Positions 10,657-22,110 of a DNA stretch of 64,000 nucleotides are shown piece by piece. Position numbers and translations under genes: made by a program. The stretch covers positions 3,419,277-3,483,276 of the forward strand of contig MU271143.1 of the NCBI GenBank assembly GCA_021432605.1, given 5' to 3'. The notes under the pieces were generated by a model. It did not search any database, was not told where the DNA came from, and saw only the letters and a program-made list of their open reading frames with translations. The DNA comes from Coniochaeta sp. PMI_546 (Eukaryota; Ascomycota; Sordariomycetes; Coniochaetales; Coniochaetaceae). Numbering within the stretch: position 1 is the stretch's first letter; each line of letters starts with the position of its first letter.

Positions 10657-11454
10657 TCAATACTCCTCCTCGTCTTCCTCCTCATCCTCCTCAACCTGCC
10701 GCCGGCTGAACTTCTGGAGGTTCAGCTCCGAGCGCTTCACGGCGAGCGCCAGGGCCCGGCGAGCGGCAGCGGGCGTGGTGGTGTTGGCCATTTGCACCGG
10801 CACGACGCCGCCGAAGGGGCCGGCGCGGGCGGCGTTCTGGCAGCGGACGAGGCAGACGTTGTCCTGTCCCGCCACGGTGCCGGTGCAGCTCTGGTCGGCG
10901 GGGATGGCCGCGTTCAGGGGGAAGTCGGTGGCTGCGCCTTGCTGTTTGATTCTGTGAGCACATATATATGTTTCAGTAGGGTTGGAAAGGTAAGAGAGAC
11001 ATACTCGGTTATTAGAGTTCTTCCCCGGAGCCTGCTGCGTGACAGTGATGTCCTGCCACGCCGTGCCCGTGCCGTCGGCGTTGATCATGCACGAGTAAGG
11101 GCCGCCGCCGTCGGCGTTGACCTGGTGCAGCGTCATCTGGATCTCGCCGCCCTGCGAGACCTGGGGCAGCTGCGTGCCCGTCTCGGCCATGATGGCCTTT
11201 GTGCCGGCCTCGAGGTTGTTGGTGCCCGCGCCGACCGTCTCGCCGAAGGTGTCGGCCGCCTCGCCCTTGAAGCGGGTGCTGTCCTGCTGGAAGGGGTTGC
11301 GGCGCGTCCCGTCGCGCGGCGTCGAGGTGTCGATGCCCAGGGCCATGCCCGAGCCGCCGGCGTCGCCTACGGCTTTGATTATGGCGCCGTGGGCGGCGAC
11401 TAGCTTGGCGCTGGCGAGGAGGGAGAGGGTGAGGATGGACTTGATGGATGACAT
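10657..11454 (-). CDS. Secreted GEgh16/Gas1-type appressorium-associated protein
   Basis: Exons 11005-11454 and 10657-10941 encode 244 residues. Residues 1-21 form a signal peptide ([14 protein letters not shown] then HG). The mature protein has the GEgh16/Egh16H family pattern: a short conserved N-terminal segment ([13 protein letters not shown]), a [12 protein letters not shown] stretch and a C-terminal [18 protein letters not shown] block followed by [10 protein letters not shown]. Family members include Magnaporthe Gas1/Gas2 and powdery-mildew Egh16, expressed in infection structures; their biochemical role is unknown. The 63-nt intron (10942-11004, GTATGT...CAG) is a multiple of three without stops, so unspliced it would give 265 residues with 21 extra. 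Family alignment favours splicing, joining NNR to QGAATDF. The C-terminus ends in a Glu/Asp run that looks added to the family core. Confidence 0.88.
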   Translation of the reverse strand: MSSIKSILTLSLLASAKLVAAHGAIIKAVGDAGGSGMALGIDTSTPRDGTRRNPFQQDSTRFKGEAADTFGETVGAGTNNLEAGTKAIMAETGTQLPQVSQGGEIQMTLHQVNADGGGPYSCMINADGTGTAWQDITVTQQAPGKNSNNRVCLSYLSNPTETYICAHRIKQQGAATDFPLNAAIPADQSCTGTVAGQDNVCLVRCQNAARAGPFGGVVPVQMANTTTPAAARRALALAVKRSELNLQKFSRRQVEEDEEEDEEEY

Positions 11455-13530
11455 TTTTTGGATGTTTGATATTATACCTGTCCGGCAGGAATTGTAAAGT
11501 CTATAGAAGTGGAATACAGAGAAGGAGAATGGAGAGAAGGCTGTTGTCTGCCGAGTGATGCTAATGCTAATGATGGACAGGAAGTTGCCATGAAAGATGG
11601 AGCGAGCTCGTTATATAGACTTCACCAACCATGCTTCTGGCCTCTCATCTCGTGAAGATGAAGCCGCCCCGTGTCGATTACCGTCACCGGCGGCTGGGTC
11701 GTGATCAAGTCTCATGCTGAACTTCCAAACCGCCAAGCCGATCCTGTTTTGACCGAAATCGAAAGAAGTCGTCGTGACCTGCGTGGCGGCACAAAGCGCG
11801 GTAACCTGCAACAATTCTCGAGGCTCTCGCTTCGAGAGTGGTCCTCATCCTGAGTCAACTGCCGGAGAGCCTTCCGCCAAGCATGAAGAGACAAGCCAAT
11901 CGCATTTCTTCCAGGGACGACCGGGTCTCTGAGAGGAAAGAAGCTTAGGGAGGTTTGAGGCGCAGATCCATGCTTTCTCCAGCATTACCGCACTCTGCCG
12001 CAGGATGTGCATTAGGGATCCGAGAGATCCCCCATGGAAGATCATACGCATAGGTAGACCCTGAGCACATCATGCAGATCAAGTAGGCAGCCCCCCTTGT
12101 TGCTGAAGCTTCCCTAAACGGGACTATAGTGTTAGTAAAGCGGGGACGCCTGAGAGGATCTATGGCAGGGTTCTCTCTTGGCTCCTCCAGAAACAGTGGT
12201 ACATGTGCTTGTAGGTAGCTTGATCCCGATCGTCATCCATGTCATGGTCCGTGTAACAACACTGGACCTCCGGGAGGCGGAGCCGCACGACCAGGGTGAG
12301 GTAAGCTGTTGAGCTTCATGCTATGGTCGGACTTTGCAAGGGTATCGGGGGATATCACTTGATGCCCGATGAGCGTAGGGAAGTAAGCTTGCACTGGCAG
12401 AAGCGAGGATCCGTGCGGTCGAAACAAGAGAACTTCGTATAAAGCTTGGCATACGCTCCTGCCCCTGGCCTAGGAGGTGGAATGGCTGTCAATACCCCCA
12501 CCATCGTATGTGTAGCTTTCCCAAGCTGAAGCTCCCATGTCTGGTGAGGTACCATATGCAACGGCAGGGCATCTGTGGGCAACTGGCGCAACGAAGCTTT
12601 CCTATTTTTCCTTGGCTCTGTGATCTTCACGAGGAAGCCGAAACACGATGTGACCATAGCACTGCCACCAAGCCGTATACCGTGACAGACTCCGCTTTGG
12701 AAGGACGAAGGGGTCTCTTGAACACACGGTATTGAAGAGAGGTCGTCGACACTTGTCGACGGCGACCAACACTGAGTGTCTATTTGGTCAGCACTCTATG
12801 ACTGCTAGTCATGGGTCCAAGGATGGGTGCGTCTTACATTTGCAAGCCAACATGACTTATGGGTACGGTATGAGAATTTGGTGAGTGAAAACACACGCAG
12901 CATACGTGTAAGGCTGCACGAGAACATGTCGTCGTGCCCGACCTGACTGCAGTATGATGTCGACGGCAGCTCCAAGGAACCACAGCTTCAAGGGGGACTC
13001 GAGACAGTCGCCAAGATTGCCAAGCCGTATGCGAAGGAGATCTTATGAGCTTCTTCTTATAAGATTTCGAAGATCTGGTTCCGTGATGACTCTTTGCACG
13101 AGGGGAACCGGGTCCGAGTGGCTTCACTACACTTTGTGTTTTGTCGATGAAACGTGGAGGCTCTTGAAGATGTGGAAGTCTAATGGACCAATCGCATCTC
13201 GAGCGCAATTTAGAGGTCGCTTTAACAGAGATACAGAGTGTGAGGTATGTCGTTGGCCCCACATTCTGTACATTTTCAGAACTTCACATCTCGCTTTTTG
13301 GTCCTAATCGAGATACTCGAATCAGAGAAAAAAGGACACGGAAAACACACAGACTTATTTCATCAGGTAATAAGCCAACAGCGCATTTACTGCAACACTA
13401 TTGCTGTTTGGGCGTCTCAACGAATCATTCCCATGTTGTCCGAGTTTTGACTCACAAACCTCAACACATCGACACCTCGGCATGACACACCGGCCGTGAC
13501 TCGGGTTTCTCACTCTCCGAAATAGAGCGG
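11455..13530. other. Gene-poor intergenic region
   Basis: A 2.1 kb gap between divergent genes. Apart from the TATA candidate and a small CTCTCG/CGAGAG hairpin at 11824-11838, nothing coding or RNA-like stands out. The longest frames (60-142 codons) are uneven in composition and unsupported. Confidence 0.5.
11611..11618 (-). promoter_or_regulatory. Candidate TATA box of the GEgh16-type gene
   Basis: CTATATAA on the minus strand lies 157 bases before the ATG at 11454. It is the best TATA match in the gap and fits a strongly regulated secreted-protein gene. The transcription start is unknown. Confidence 0.4.
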
Positions 13531-15314
13531 ATGCTTAGAAGTATCTGCCGACTCTCCAGGACCAGGGGACATACGACCTCCCTCATGAAACGTAAATTTG
13601 GTGCCATATCAATGGACTCAGACAAAGCCCAACTCATGGCCCAAGCCGCAGCCGAAGCTCGAACCATCGAGCTCACCCCAAAAGAAACACAGCTCAAGAA
13701 CCTCTTGGTAGACGTAGCACGCCGCATCGATGCCAGCCCATCAGAGTCAGGCGAGAAGAAACGGAACGGACCTCTCGTCCTCCGCTGGGCGGGCGGCTGG
13801 GTTCGCGACAAGCTGCTAGGCATAGAGAGCCACGACATCGACACCGCCATCAACAACATGACCGGCGAGATGTTCGCCCTGCGCATGGCCGAGATGTCAC
13901 GTCTGCCCGAGGTCCAGAAGACTCACAGCCTGAGCCCGGACGATGTAGGCCGGCTGTACACAGTGGCCAAGAACCCGGAGAAGTCGAAACACCTCGAGAC
14001 AGCGAGCGTGAAGCTCTGCGGTCTAGACGTGGACTTTGTGAACCTGCGCAAGGAGACGTATACCGACGACAGTCGGAACCCGCAGGTCGAGTTTGGCACC
14101 GCCGAAGAGGATGCGCTGCGGAGAGACGCCACGGTCAACGCGCTGTTTTACAACCTCATGACGGAGAAGATTGAGGATTTCACGGGAGGACTGAGAGATA
14201 TGGAGGCCAAACTGATCAGGACGCCTATGGAGCCGTTCCAGACGTTTACGGACGATCCTCTGCGGGTCCTGCGGCTGATACGGTTTGCTAGCCGGTTAGA
14301 GTTCTCTATCGATCCGGAGGTGGAAGCGATGATGGGAGATGCACGAGTGCTCGATGCGCTGCGGCTCAAGATCAGCCGGGAGCGGGTTGGCATCGAGCTG
14401 GAGAAGATGCTGAAAGGTAATTTCTTGGTCCATACCATCATATGCTACAACTACTTGACATCCCGGTACTGACTGTGAGTCCAGGGAACCACCCCTGCGA
14501 GTCCCTCAGGCTGATCGACAGACTCGGCCTCTTCCACACAGTCTTCACCGACCCGGCGAGGACAGACATGCCCAAACCCGACATCAGCAACTGGGCAGCA
14601 GCCTACGAGGCGCTGAACGTACTAGCAGCGAGGAAAACCCCCGGTTCGATCTACCACGTCCTGGTTCGCTCGGACGAAGCGGCCTACTTTGCCTGGCAGC
14701 TGGCGGCCGTGGCGCCGTACGAGCAGCTGCCGGACGAGGAACCCAGGAAACCGGGCAAGCCTCCCGTACCGTGGGCTACCCAGGCCAATCGGGGAGGGCT
14801 CATGTCGCCGACCAAGCTGACGGATGTCATCACTGCTGCGCACCGGCATCGGCTGGCTATCCTGGAACTGAAAAATGCGGTGCGCGACGGGGCGCCGTGT
14901 GTGAAGGAGAGGGAGCGCTTTGGCATGGCTATCCGGGAGTGGGACTTCAAAGGCGGTCATTGGAGGCTGCAGGTGCTGTATGCGCTGCTTGTCGAAGTTA
15001 TGGAGAGGACTGGACCGAATGATAAAATATCGGTGGAAGGGACTCCTGAGAAAGCAGCCCGCGAGGAGGTGTTCCTGGAGTGGCAGGGCTTCCTCGATCA
15101 TCTGGAGGAGCTAGACGTTATGGATGCGCCGGCCATCAAGAGGTTGATCGACGGGACACAGCTGGCGAAGGCGCTTGGAGTGAAGCCTGGCAAGTGGATG
15201 ACTGCTGCGCTCGACGTTGTCATGAGATGGCAGCTTCAGCATGTCGGAGAGACGGATCCGGCTGGGGCGATAGAGGAGGTGAAGGCGCGGAAGGAGGAGC
15301 TTGGTATCCCTTAG
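13531..15314 (+). CDS. cca1: CCA tRNA nucleotidyltransferase
   Basis: Exons 13531-14416 and 14485-15314 encode 571 residues (yeast Cca1 is 546). This is a class II poly(A) polymerase-type nucleotidyltransferase that adds CCA to tRNA 3' ends from CTP and ATP. The N-terminal catalytic head shows the GGWVRDKLLG motif with the metal-binding pair in SHDIDTAINN, then RRDATVNALFYN and the neck motif DDPLRVLRLIRFASR. The intron (14417-14484) has GT-AG borders and restores ML-KG-NHPCESLRL. The first 17 residues are Arg/Ser-rich without acids, like a mitochondrial presequence. Further in-frame Met codons at residues 19 and 28 could give the nuclear/cytosolic form, as known for yeast CCA1. Confidence 0.95.
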
Positions 15315-15853
15315 GCAGGAGATGCTAGTTCATTGTTCCCCTCATCGTCAGCGAAGAGGCAAGAGAAATGTGAAAATTTACGGTAGACATGGTGTGCTGT
15401 AGAAGGTTCTGCTGAGGGGATCCAGTGATTCACGGCACATCTGGACCGATGTTCAGACAGGATCAGGGAGAAGTGACAGGAGATGTCAGGGCTCTTCTTT
15501 GATACCCGGTAGAGAAATGGAATATGTTTCAGATAGACTCCGTCCCATTTCTCACCATCGCATACGCCTACGAGACAAACATCCAGGAAGCTAGGCTCGT
15601 AGTGGCGGTGGTGCTACAGTTCAGACGGGTGAGCGCACTGGAAATGCCAGCTCTGATCACCGCGATCACAAACCTCCAGGCGGGTACCCCACTATAATCT
15701 CATGCCTTTCGACAGCATCGCCAGATCCTCAATCGTGTTTCCTCATTCCATGTCCCGCCATAACCACACCTTGCCGGACTGCTATATTTTGTCAATCACT
15801 CACTCGCTCTGATCCTCTTGACTAAGTTGTCTCGTTCGGCGTGAAGAAATGCG
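15315..15853. other. Intergenic region before TTI2
   Basis: A 539-base gap with the CCA1 3' end and the TTI2 promoter. No coding or RNA signal was seen. Confidence 0.5.
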
Positions 15854-17708
15854 ATGCCAGGGTTGGAAGACCTGAGACAGCGAGCTGCTCAACTGAGCAT
15901 CTCGCTTTCGACAGAAGATTGCTGTACCAGACTGTCAGAATGTATGTGTTGTTGAAAGTATCTCTACCAGAATTATTCCGTCCTGACACTGAACCCAGAT
16001 GTGCCAACTACTTTCTCATTCTCAGAAATGCTTGGGCTCACAAGGACGGTGAAACTAAACGAGGTGAGATGCTAACGTTCACGTCTTAAACTCTGTCTTA
16101 CTCGGACGCACAGGATCCTCTGTCTACCTTGGTAGCCACAGCAGCCTGCCTCCAGCACGTAGATCGGCTTCAGACGGACGCTGATGACCCAAGCACAGCC
16201 CGTGAGCTCGCGAGCTGGATAGCCCGGTCTATAGCTCCGATCAACAGGTTGGGAAAGGAAAAGGACGAGGATGGAGGGTTTCTATCAGGGTACGGAGGAG
16301 CTACCGACGAAGACCCCTACGACCAAGTGGTAAACCGTTGTCTCGCCACCATAGAACTGGGCCTATATGCTCTCACCCAACTCTGGAATCGCGCCAGCAA
16401 ATCCCGGGACGACATTCTCGACACCGACGGACTGGTCACTCTGATCGCCCTGTCCGACACCTCCGAATCCTGGACGACACCCACCACAGCTAGCCTCGCA
16501 TCTCACCTCTTGGAGCAACAGCTCGCCACCTTGGACATCACTACCTTCTTGGTCGAGTCGATCCTGAAAGGGTATCTCCAAACCCTATTCTCCAAGTCCC
16601 GACCCGCCGGCGTCACCGCATCCGGCCGCAAGGCCGAATTTCCAGACGACGACCTCGACCGCAAGCAGGGTCTCCCTGATGACTCGCGGCAGACCAAGCC
16701 GTGGAAGTACGAGGACCTGCGGAGCATACCCGTCCTGGCCTGGGCCATCTCACAAGCAGACGTACGTCTCCTCCCCCCTTTTCCTTCCTCACTTTCCCAC
16801 CCACATAACTTTCACCAACAGTAATCAACTAACCAAAAAACCAGGAAAACCTACCATGGCCCCTCTACATCCCCCCCCTCCTAACCCTCCTAGACGACCC
16901 CCTAACCCGCATCCGCTCCCGCGGCCTGCGTCTCACAACCTCCTTCCTCTCCAAATTCCCCGCGTCCAAACTCCGCTCCACCGGCCTGGCCCCCGTCTTC
17001 GAGGATGCCATCTCCCCGACCCTCTCCTACCTCCCCTCCCTCACCCCGGAGGCGGAGAGCATCGCCCTGCTCGACCCGGCGTTCGACGCCCTGCTCGTCC
17101 TGGCTTCGAGACTTGCCGAAGAGGCCCCGGAAGACGGGAGGGTGGTGGAAGAAGATGGTGGTGGGAAAGAGGCGAGGAGATTGCTGGATAGGGTCATGAG
17201 GCGGGGCGTGTTGACGGCTTACTTCCACTGTCCCGAATACCCCGGGGTCGTGGAGGTGCTGATGCGTAAGACGCGGGATGTCGTCCGGGCGATGGGGGTG
17301 GGGGCTGTGAAGCACCTGAAGGATCTGGTGCCCGTGTTTAGGGGCGTCATGACCGATCCGTTTGCGTACGGGCGGCCGGACACGTTGATGCAGGGTGTTA
17401 GGGCCTTGCAGGTGGTGATCGAGAACTGCTGGCCTAGGTTGGTGGAGGGGGTGTGGGCGGAGGAGATGTTGGGCATGGTTGTTGTTGCTTGGGTGCATTT
17501 GCTTGATCAGGGTGGTGGTGGGATGAAGGGGGCAGGGGGGAAGGAGGATATAGAGGGCATACGGGGAGAGCTGAGGAAGACGGCTGCGATGCTAGCTGCT
17601 GTCGCGAAGGCGGGCGGCATCGATTTGGCAGAGAAGGTGAAGCTGCTGGTGGCTAAGGAGCCTGCCTTGGCTGAGCTGTTCGGCTTGTCGGAAGTTTCAG
17701 TGGGCTGA
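15854..17708 (+). CDS. tti2: TELO2-interacting protein 2-like (TTT complex subunit)
   Basis: Exons 15854-15941, 15999-16063, 16114-16761 and 16845-17708 encode 554 residues. The sequence is helical, HEAT-like and Leu-rich, with the family block DDPLTRIRSRGLRLT and later FHCPEYPGVVEVLMRKTRDVV. I assign it to TTI2, which with Tel2 and Tti1 forms the Hsp90 co-chaperone complex that matures TOR, ATM and ATR kinases. The first two exons were found by following splice signals upstream: the ATG at 15854 starts MPGLEDLRQR, and exon 2 uses a CCCAG acceptor. All phases close. A short upstream ATG at 15849 overlaps the start in another frame. Confidence is high for the last two exons, moderate for the first two. 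Confidence 0.8.
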
Positions 17709-18169
17709 TTGGCAGAGTCGAGGGAGTCTTGGAAGCGAAAAGAGTGACAAGAGACAAAAATGAGGATGGCGGTCATTTCGCCAAGCCTATGAGCGTTACA
17801 GGACGCTACTCTGTCCCAAAGGGCTCAACCAGATACCTCACGCTGCTGGGCCGTGTCTATGGCCTGTATTCATCTAGAGATGGCGGACTGGTCAGATACT
17901 TACCTGAAGTTACATGGTGTTGGGAGTAAGTGCGGTGAATAGAGAGTGATGATCGAGGACAACATATTGAAGACAAATGACCGAATTCCATATATGTCTA
18001 GGGCCTGGGGGTATCATACTGCTATCTTCAACAAGAGCAAAACGCACGCCAAAACTCCGTCACAACTATCATGTCGACCTACAGGGATAACACCAGCTTG
18101 CTTCATCACTCACGAATAACAGCCGCCCACATCAACAGACCCATGTCCAGCCAACCCACCCGCCAACTT
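17709..18169. other. Convergent intergenic region
   Basis: A 461-base gap between the 3' ends of TTI2 and FIG4. No gene or repeat was seen. Confidence 0.5.
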
Positions 18170-21100
18170 CTAGTCAACAGGCTGCTGCTTGAACAAGCTC
18201 TTACCCCTCAACCACTTCCGATACGCCTTGTACCTCTTCTTATTCGCATCCTCCTCCGTAACCGTAAGCGGATTATCGCCCACCCGCAGCAGCTCCTCGT
18301 ACACCCCCATATCCTCCTCGCCCACGCCGCCCACGCCCCCACCCGCACCCGCACCCCCTCCACCCAGCCCGTCCAGCTGCCACCCGCCGGCCACGTACTC
18401 GGCGTACTCGGCCTCGATCTCGGTGGCCGCCGGCGTCTCGAGGGAGACGACCAGGGGCAGGTTCTGCGGGTGCTTGACGTAGCGCGCGTAGTCCTCCGCC
18501 TCGGCCGCCGAGACGGTCGGGTTGAGCGACTCGTGCACGACCTGGGTGAAGGTCCACTGCGCCGCGCGGGACTTCTCCAGCGGGGTGGGCTTGGTCTTGT
18601 GGTCTTCCTCCCCGGGGATGGGGAGGGGGCGGTCTTTCATTATGGACTGCAGCTGCGGGGTGCCGTTGTTGCCGTTGATGTTGCCGTTGTTGCTGTTGCT
18701 GTTGCCGTTGGTGAGGGGCGGCTTGTCGTGGGAGGGCTGCAGCCAGCGCTGCAGGGAGATGCCGCGCGATGTGGAAGCCGTCGTCTTTTCGGTCCTGATG
18801 GAGGAGGCGTCGTCGTCGTCTGCTAGGCGGGCGAGGTCGTTGTGGTCGAGGATGGTGACGCCCTTCTTGGGCGGCTTTTTGGTGGTTTGGCCTTCTGGCT
18901 CGCCTTCGTTGCGCACGCGGAAGGGGGACAGGTCGTAGCGGCCGTCCTGGGTGGATTTGATGGGTATGTACTTGATGGTCGAGTTCATCTTGTAGGAGAA
19001 CATCTTGAGGAAGGAGGAGAGGGTGGACGGGCGGTAGTACTCCAGCCAGTAGTCGTCTATAGCTGCGACGGGCTTGGAGGCTATCTCGGGCTTGTGCGGG
19101 GGATAGGGTCGGAGCTTGCGCTCCTCGAGAAACTCCGGGGTGTACCAGTGGATGTAGTCTCTCTTCATGTTGTTGAGCCAGGTCCGCGGGTCCGCGTGGT
19201 GGAGATAGTAGTCTGTTGCCAGGTCCCAGAGCATTGGCTGCCCCTGAGCAAAGATGTAGTTGCCCAGAAACAGGTTGTAGGCTTCCTGTCGCTGCCCGTC
19301 GAGGAAGGAGTTGTTGTAGTACCGCTTGAAGCTCTCTATCATGTCCCGCGAGTGGCTGGTCCACTGGTTGATTTTGCGGTACGTCTCCATCGTGTTTACC
19401 AGCTGAGAGCCGCCGTACTGCACGGCTATCGTGTCGCCATGGTCGTGGTACATGTGCGTGAACAGGTTCACCGCGTCCGTGTCATAGTTGATCTGCGTGT
19501 CGTCCAGCATGCCCAGCGCGTGCAGTTGGTGCCCGAGCGCACGCTTTCCGATGACGAACTGGGCTGCGTTGGTCCGGTCTAGGCAGTCGATGCAGTTCGT
19601 CCGAGCCACACCGTTCTGGACGCGGATGGGGCTGGTATGGCCGTCTCCGTTGTGGAAGAAGCCGGTCGTCGTGAGCACGTCCTCTGCTATCTGCTCCAGA
19701 GTCCCGATCACGTCCTGGTCGCGGCTTTTTGCGGCCCGGCTCATGTCCCAGGCACGGTGGATCAGCTTCTTGCCTTCGGGCAGGAACTGGTTCAGATAGT
19801 CGACCGCTCTGGTGTACTCGTCCAGCAGCTTGCTCTCACGTGGGGTTCGCTCGCGGGCCTTGACGAGGTTCAGTATGTATATGGGAGCGCCGTAGCGCTC
19901 GAATAGGTTGTCGAAATGCAGAGCAGCGGCAGTGTAGAAGGGGTCGACGAGGTTCAGCTCGATGGGCGGCTTGGGCGTGACGCCCGTGTTGTCCTGGGTC
20001 CAGTACAGGGGGATGGAGCCGCGATGCTGGACGTAGCTTGTATAGGTAGGACTCGCGTAGAACTTGGGACCGGGCGCGTGGAACGAGGTCGTCAGAGCCT
20101 CGGACACGATCTGTTCCGTCTCGACATCGTTGGCGACGTAGCCGAGGTCGTTGGCTCCTCGCTTGAGGAAGCGCGCACCTGCAAAAAAGCGGCTCCGGCG
20201 GGCTATTATAGTAACATGTGCGGTACGACCGTAGATGTCGATGGCGGCTTGATCTATGTAGCCGTGAATGATCGGACGACACCAGTCGTACGGCGTGTTT
20301 AGTGTCCTGGCAGCTGGTTGGAGGAGATGGTGGTTCCAGACAAACATGGGGTTGAAGTCGTCGTCGTGCGTGGGGACTTCGCCCTTGATCAACGCGTTGC
20401 GCTCTCTGATGATGTTGTACTGGAGGGTGCGAGTAGTGTCGTAGGAGTAGCTGTAGTAGAAAGACCTGGTCAGGTCGAGGTTGTTCAAGATGGCCAGGAA
20501 GCGAGACTCCTCGGTGTTGCGCTGGTCTGCCTTGAAGTTGCGAGGTGTCAGGGGGATGAGCTCCGTGCCGTCGATCTGGTATATGTAGTGACCGCCAATC
20601 ATGGCCACGGTGCTCTTCTTGGTGATGAGGAGCATGTAGTAGGGGCCGGTGAACTTGATGAAGCCCAGCAGACCCCACGTGGTGCACCGCAGCTTGAGAC
20701 CGCCGGTGCCCTTGTTGCCGTCGTCGATGGTGTCCAGCAGCTGGTTCATATCCTTCTGGCTGTAGATGGTCTTGTCGTCGGTGAGGCTGGGCTCAGAGGC
20801 GTCGTCGGCAGTGCGGTCGATCTTCAGGATGCGGTAGCGCTTCTCGGTGATGTCGCCGCCCACAATGTAGAAGCGACTCGCAGTCTCGTACAGGCTGAAC
20901 TTGTGCATCTTGTGCACTGCTCTGCTGGCGGCTCCTTTCTTCTGACCGTCAGGGGTGGCGAGTCCCTCCTCCGACTCGTCCACGGTGTCGACCATGGCGG
21001 GACGAGTGCCCGAGTCTGGGCTGGAGGTGCGCACAAACGGCGTAGCTACGGCAGGTTCGTCATCGTTGTTGTCGTCGAGCGCTGTACCTGTGCCTTTGCC

Positions 21101-21328
21101 GGAGTGAGCAGGCGCAGCATTGCCAGTTGGCAGCATGGAGTCGGCATCGGCGTTTGCATTGTTCTTCAGAGAGGGAAAGATCGGCGCAGGCTCCTTATTT
21201 TGCAGGGTGTCGTCAGGATGGATGGTCGCACTGCTGCTACTGCTGGTGCCGTTGCTGCCGTTGCTATTATTGCTGGTGCTGCCGCCGTTGTCTCTGACCG
21301 CCTGGTCTGTGCTGCCGTCGGTGGCCAT
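18170..21328 (-). CDS. fig4: Phosphoinositide 5-phosphatase FIG4 (SAC domain)
   Basis: A single uninterrupted exon encodes 1052 residues. The Sac phosphatase domain occupies about residues 145-620 and contains the catalytic CX5R motif within RTNCIDCLDRTN (about 575-590). N-terminal to it are family blocks such as HGYIDQAAIDIYGR and RRSRFFAGARFLKRG. FIG4 dephosphorylates PI(3,5)P2 and also stabilises the Fab1/Vac14 complex at the vacuole membrane. Yeast Fig4 is shorter (879); extra length here lies in the N-terminal 140 residues (Asn/Ser/Asp-rich) and a C-terminal region with a broken Asn run (from about 18665-18710) and a Gly-rich stretch. The last 40 residues are basic and conserved-looking. 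It is divergent from the WD40/DUF2415 gene, with 782 bp between the starts. Confidence 0.94.
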   Translation of the reverse strand: MATDGSTDQAVRDNGGSTSNNSNGSNGTSSSSSATIHPDDTLQNKEPAPIFPSLKNNANADADSMLPTGNAAPAHSGKGTGTALDDNNDDEPAVATPFVRTSSPDSGTRPAMVDTVDESEEGLATPDGQKKGAASRAVHKMHKFSLYETASRFYIVGGDITEKRYRILKIDRTADDASEPSLTDDKTIYSQKDMNQLLDTIDDGNKGTGGLKLRCTTWGLLGFIKFTGPYYMLLITKKSTVAMIGGHYIYQIDGTELIPLTPRNFKADQRNTEESRFLAILNNLDLTRSFYYSYSYDTTRTLQYNIIRERNALIKGEVPTHDDDFNPMFVWNHHLLQPAARTLNTPYDWCRPIIHGYIDQAAIDIYGRTAHVTIIARRSRFFAGARFLKRGANDLGYVANDVETEQIVSEALTTSFHAPGPKFYASPTYTSYVQHRGSIPLYWTQDNTGVTPKPPIELNLVDPFYTAAALHFDNLFERYGAPIYILNLVKARERTPRESKLLDEYTRAVDYLNQFLPEGKKLIHRAWDMSRAAKSRDQDVIGTLEQIAEDVLTTTGFFHNGDGHTSPIRVQNGVARTNCIDCLDRTNAAQFVIGKRALGHQLHALGMLDDTQINYDTDAVNLFTHMYHDHGDTIAVQYGGSQLVNTMETYRKINQWTSHSRDMIESFKRYYNNSFLDGQRQEAYNLFLGNYIFAQGQPMLWDLATDYYLHHADPRTWLNNMKRDYIHWYTPEFLEERKLRPYPPHKPEIASKPVAAIDDYWLEYYRPSTLSSFLKMFSYKMNSTIKYIPIKSTQDGRYDLSPFRVRNEGEPEGQTTKKPPKKGVTILDHNDLARLADDDDASSIRTEKTTASTSRGISLQRWLQPSHDKPPLTNGNSNSNNGNINGNNGTPQLQSIMKDRPLPIPGEEDHKTKPTPLEKSRAAQWTFTQVVHESLNPTVSAAEAEDYARYVKHPQNLPLVVSLETPAATEIEAEYAEYVAGGWQLDGLGGGGAGAGGGVGGVGEEDMGVYEELLRVGDNPLTVTEEDANKKRYKAYRKWLRGKSLFKQQPVD

Positions 21329-22110
21329 CTCGGCTGTCCATTTCTGTCTGGAAACTTAGGTAAGGAAGCTGTATCTGGTGGTGGTGTGAAGTTGCAAACA
21401 CAAAAGGTAGACAAAGGGCAGATAGACGTTGGCCCGATGTCGTGGAAAGCCGGTGATGTCAATTCCGGGCCTGTTTACTGGGGGGAGGTACCGGGGTACG
21501 GGGATACTTGCCATTGGAGATCTGCTGCTAGATCCCGAGGGGGTCTCGTGCGTCGGGCGTGGGCTAGCGCAGTACACAAGACATACTCTATCATGGTGCG
21601 ATTAAATGGGCGTTACAGAAGTATACAACAAGTACCGCTCACTTCGCTCTGTTGAAGCTCTCTGGCTAAGGTATTACAGTCTCCGCTGCCCGCCAAAAAC
21701 GTCATGTCCAGCAAAGCAACCCGCTGAGGTGATGGCATTTTCCACACATTGAGCCTTTATCCTCAGGAGATTGAACCTCTTTTTAAAACGTTACTTTGCT
21801 TCAGAGCTTTAACTCTCCTTCATCCGTCTTGCTATTCCTGCAATCTACGTCCTCTTTCCTGTTTTGTGTTCGCAGAGATAAGCTGCAATCACTAAACTCG
21901 TGCCGGTTTAGAGAGAAGCTCTCACCCGCGCAAGTCATCAATTGCAGTGGCAGTCCCCCTGTTGTCTTGCCGCCGACAGAGAGACCCTGATACCGTGACG
22001 AAGACGCCGCGAAAGCATCACCAAGCACCACCACAACCCCCTGGCTGGATGATCGCCGACGATCTCGTTGGAAGCGAGGCATCTCTTCGCATACTAGCGA
22101 CGTCGGCGCC
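21329..22110. other. Divergent intergenic region (FIG4 / WD40 gene)
   Basis: A 782-base promoter region. GGTACC/GGTACG elements lie at about 21487-21498. No coding signal was seen. Confidence 0.45.

Noticed and set aside
10570-11403. 277-codon plus-strand frame opposite the GEgh16-type gene
   Set aside because: Ala/Arg/Val-rich antisense shadow; the minus strand has signal peptide and family motifs.
20318-21655. 445-codon plus-strand frame opposite FIG4
   Set aside because: Val/Gly-rich antisense frame without domains; FIG4 explains the region.
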